A DNA stretch of 33,509 bases from Flavobacterium psychrophilum (lineage in GTDB: Bacteria > Bacteroidota > Bacteroidia > Flavobacteriales > Flavobacteriaceae): contig CAMCFT010000033.1 in assembly GCA_945874225.1 (NCBI GenBank), forward strand, positions 1-33,509, read 5' to 3'. Both the position numbers and the translations under genes were made by a program. Positions 32,150 through 33,509 of the stretch are shown piece by piece. A model generated the notes under the pieces. The model searched no databases, had not been told where the DNA came from, and worked only from the letters and a program-made list of their open reading frames with translations. Positions within the stretch are counted from its first letter, which is position 1; each line of letters begins with the position of its first letter.

Positions 32150-32278
32150 TTACGGCTGGAATGGTTCATCCGCCTAATCAAAGAACCCCGCCGCATGTGG
32201 AAACGATACCTCTATTATGGGCCCGTGTTTATTGGTTTGATTTTGAAGGAGAAGGTGAATCATTTAAGAAAAGGTTAG
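32150..32278 (+). pseudogene. Relic: C-terminal tail of another WecG/TagA-family gene
   Basis: In one frame the sequence reads LRLEWFIRLIKEPRRMWKRY, then LYYGPVFIGLILKEKVNHLRKG and a stop at 32276-32278. The pattern EW-x2-RL-x2-EPRR-x-WKRY is the well-known C terminus of WecG/TagA/CpsF glycosyltransferases. The N-terminal ~200 codons are absent; the relic begins two bases after the stop of the preceding gene. Its G+C-richer composition and different sequence show that it is not a copy of the intact family member at 28752. It is probably what remains of the last gene of an earlier glycan cassette. Confidence 0.8.
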
Positions 32279-32298
32279 TCGGTTAGGAAAGGTTAATC

Positions 32299-32430
32299 GT
32301 TTAGAAAAGAGTAATTGTTTAACCAAATTATGAATGTTACAATCGAATAACCAAATCACCAAATCACCAAATAACTGTTTAGAAAAGAGTAATTGTTTAA
32401 CCGAATTATGAATGTTACAATCGAATAACC
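32299..32430. repeat. 54-bp direct repeat pair with GTTTAGAAAAG/TTAACC motifs
   Basis: 32299-32352 and 32377-32430 are alike except for one base (ACCAAATT against ACCGAATT). Between them CACCAAAT is repeated. The sequence before it (GGTTAATCG, GTTAGGAAA) belongs to the same family as the repeats at 15530, 17610, 18400 and 19130. Confidence 0.75.
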
Positions 32431-32472
32431 GATTCATTATTTCATGATTAACCCCTTTTCCTTATTCCCCCT

Positions 32473-32496
32473 GTCATTGCGAAGTATAAAGCAATC
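32473..32496. repeat. R1 palindromic repeat
   Basis: GTCATTGCGAAGTATAAAGC and AATC, flanked by TTCCCCCT and TGGGGCTAGGGGG. Confidence 0.75.
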
Positions 32497-32526
32497 TGGG
32501 GCTAGGGGGTAACCACCCACCACCCA

Positions 32527-32656
32527 ATGTCATTAAGTTAGAGGTTTTATCGATGAATTTGTCATTCTGACGAAGGAAGAATCTCAACAAACGTGAGCAA
32601 CTAACACGAGATTCTTCCTACGTCAGAATGACAAATAAAGGGTAACTTAATGACAT
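32527..32656. repeat. 130-bp inverted-repeat element, copy 1
   Basis: Outer arms ATGTCATTAAGTTA (32527-32540) and its exact reverse complement (32643-32656). Inner arms of about 28 bp begin TTTGTCATTCTGACG and end CGTCAGAATGACAAA, with one mismatch. The centre reads AACAAACGTGAGCAACTAACACG. It looks like a small MITE-like or structured repeat. Confidence 0.85.
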
Positions 32657-32694
32657 CAACTCAACACCCACACCCATTCCCCCTGTCATTGCGA

Positions 32695-32710
32695 GTGTAA
32701 CGCGGCAATC
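32695..32710. repeat. R1 palindromic repeat (short loop variant)
   Basis: GTCATTGCGAGTGTAACGCG with GCAATC, then AGGGGTTAGGGGG. Same variant as at 6621 and 32899. Confidence 0.75.
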
Positions 32711-32740
32711 AGGGGTTAGGGGGTAACCACCCACCACCTA

Positions 32741-32870
32741 ATGTCATTAAGTTAGAGGTTTTGTCGATGATTTTGTCATTCTGACGAAGGAAGAATCTCA
32801 ACAAACGTGAGCAACTAACACAAGATTCTTCCTTCGTCAGAATGACAAATAAAGGGTAACTTAATGACAT
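32741..32870. repeat. 130-bp inverted-repeat element, copy 2
   Basis: Same length and layout as copy 1, with outer arms at 32741-32754 and 32857-32870. A few bases differ, for example CTTCGTCAG instead of CTACGTCAG, which makes the inner arms perfectly complementary there. Confidence 0.85.
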
Positions 32871-32898
32871 TGACCCAACACCCAACACCCATTCCCCC

Positions 32899-32924
32899 GT
32901 CATTGCGAGTGTAACGCGGCAATC
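32899..32924. repeat. R1 palindromic repeat
   Basis: GTCATTGCGAGTGTAACGCG and GCAATC, then TGGAGCCAGGGGG. It stands just before H copy 3, as the copy at 6621 stands before H copy 2. Confidence 0.75.
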
Positions 32925-32956
32925 TGGAGCCAGGGGGCCAACCACCCACCACCCAT

Positions 32957-33260
32957 AAGCAAACTTGTTATTGAAAAAAAGCAAAATAAAATAACAAATA
33001 AAAAATACTTGTCGGACGGCACCGCCCATTGACTGTGGCAGCCGGGTACCCGCTTTTCGAAGATTCTGAAAAAATCAAACGCTGTTTGACCCCGAAAGCT
33101 TTCGGGGGAGTTCGTTTGATTTCAGAATTGAGGAAATAGCGGGTCGTCGAACAGTCTAGGGCTAGACTTTTTTGTTTCTTTTTTGGGCGATGCAAAAAAG
33201 AAAAATAATAATTAAAAACACATAATTCTATCATTTGTAGCATTTTAATTAAAACACAAC
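32957..33260. repeat. H element, copy 3
   Basis: Same hairpin order as copies 1 and 2: 18-bp CCCCGAAAGCTTTCGGGG core near 33090-33107, AGTCTA...TAGACT plus T6 near 33153-33173, then the TTTCTTTTTTG inverted pair. It shares the AAGCAAACTTGTTATTG start with copy 2 and the TTTTAATTAAAACACAAC end with copy 1. A related tail (AATAAATTGA...GTAAATGAT...GGCCAAA) runs on to about 33370. One change (TTTG to TTCG at 33111-33114) improves base pairing in the large hairpin. Confidence 0.85.
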
Positions 33261-33391
33261 AATACTTTTTCATGAACTTTTACAATATTATTTAATTGAT
33301 ATTTAATAAATTGATAAAAAAAGTAAATGATTGCTTAACCCTTGTTGGCCAAAGGATAGAGCCAAACCCAACACCCACACCCATTCCCCCT

Positions 33392-33414
33392 GTCATTGCG
33401 AAGTATAAGCAATC
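33392..33414. repeat. R1 palindromic repeat
   Basis: GTCATTGCGAAGTATAAGC and AATC, flanked by CCCCC and AGGAGCTAGTGGG. Confidence 0.7.
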
Positions 33415-33444
33415 AGGAGCTAGTGGGCAACCACCCACCACCCA

Positions 33445-33509
33445 ATGTCATTAAGTTAGAAGTTTTGTCGATGATTTTGTCATTCTGACGAAGGAAGAAT
33501 CTCAACAAA
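33445..33509. repeat. 130-bp inverted-repeat element, copy 3 (cut by window end)
   Basis: Starts with ATGTCATTAAGTTA and runs through GTCATTCTGACGAAGGAAGA to the window end, matching the left half of copies 1 and 2. Confidence 0.8.

Overview
The window looks like chromosomal DNA of a Flavobacterium or close relative (Bacteroidota). The reasons are low G+C content, gene starts without Shine-Dalgarno sequences, -7 boxes of the Bacteroidota type TAnnTTTG, and many short intergenic palindromic repeats of a kind I associate with this phylum. The genus is inferred from gene content and style; no database search was possible.

Left part (1-10,834), housekeeping and small accessory genes: enolase (eno), hexameric-type citrate synthase (gltA), a ParE/RelE-type toxin-antitoxin pair, two guanidino-group hydrolases of the arginine deiminase superfamily (an arginine-deiminase-like enzyme and CtlX), a CoA-binding Rossmann protein, a minus-strand sodium:solute symporter and a small outer-membrane beta-barrel protein. 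Good intrinsic terminators follow eno, gltA and the toxin gene. Repeats fill the gaps, including two copies of a ~290-bp multi-hairpin element (called H here) and a ~92-bp four-copy tandem array.

Middle part (11,524-19,692): the GDP-L-fucose genes fcl and gmd are followed by a ~5.1-kb accessory island. The island holds an AAA/DUF4143-type ATPase, a DUF4062-GHKL-winged-helix fusion protein with a 4 x 12-bp coding repeat, a decayed second copy of that protein's tail, and two tandem ORF6N-domain genes (one interrupted by an 84-bp insertion). It is bounded on the right by a frameshifted second copy of the last ~424 bp of gmd.

Right part (19,822-32,148): a Wzx/Wzy-type surface polysaccharide cluster. 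In order: alpha-1,2-fucosyltransferase-like GT11, GT4, flippase, unknown protein, polymerase, GT2, GT-D-like protein, second GT2-like protein, hexapeptide acyltransferase, WecG/TagA-type transferase, FkbM methyltransferase, Gfo/Idh/MocA oxidoreductase and an aldo-keto-reductase-like TIM-barrel protein. The upstream fcl/gmd pair would supply GDP-fucose to the GT11 enzyme. No initiating lipid-phosphate sugar transferase and no Wza/Wzc export genes are visible in the window.

The cluster is bracketed by two gene-tail relics: the gmd 3' end on the left (19,223-19,646) and the last ~42 codons of a different WecG/TagA-family gene on the right (32,150-32,278). This suggests that whole glycan cassettes have been exchanged here. 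Repeat arrays surround the relics: R1 'GTCATTGC...GCAATC' palindromes, a 130-bp inverted repeat and a third H copy. The left relic joins an R1 repeat exactly at a shared GTCATTGC.
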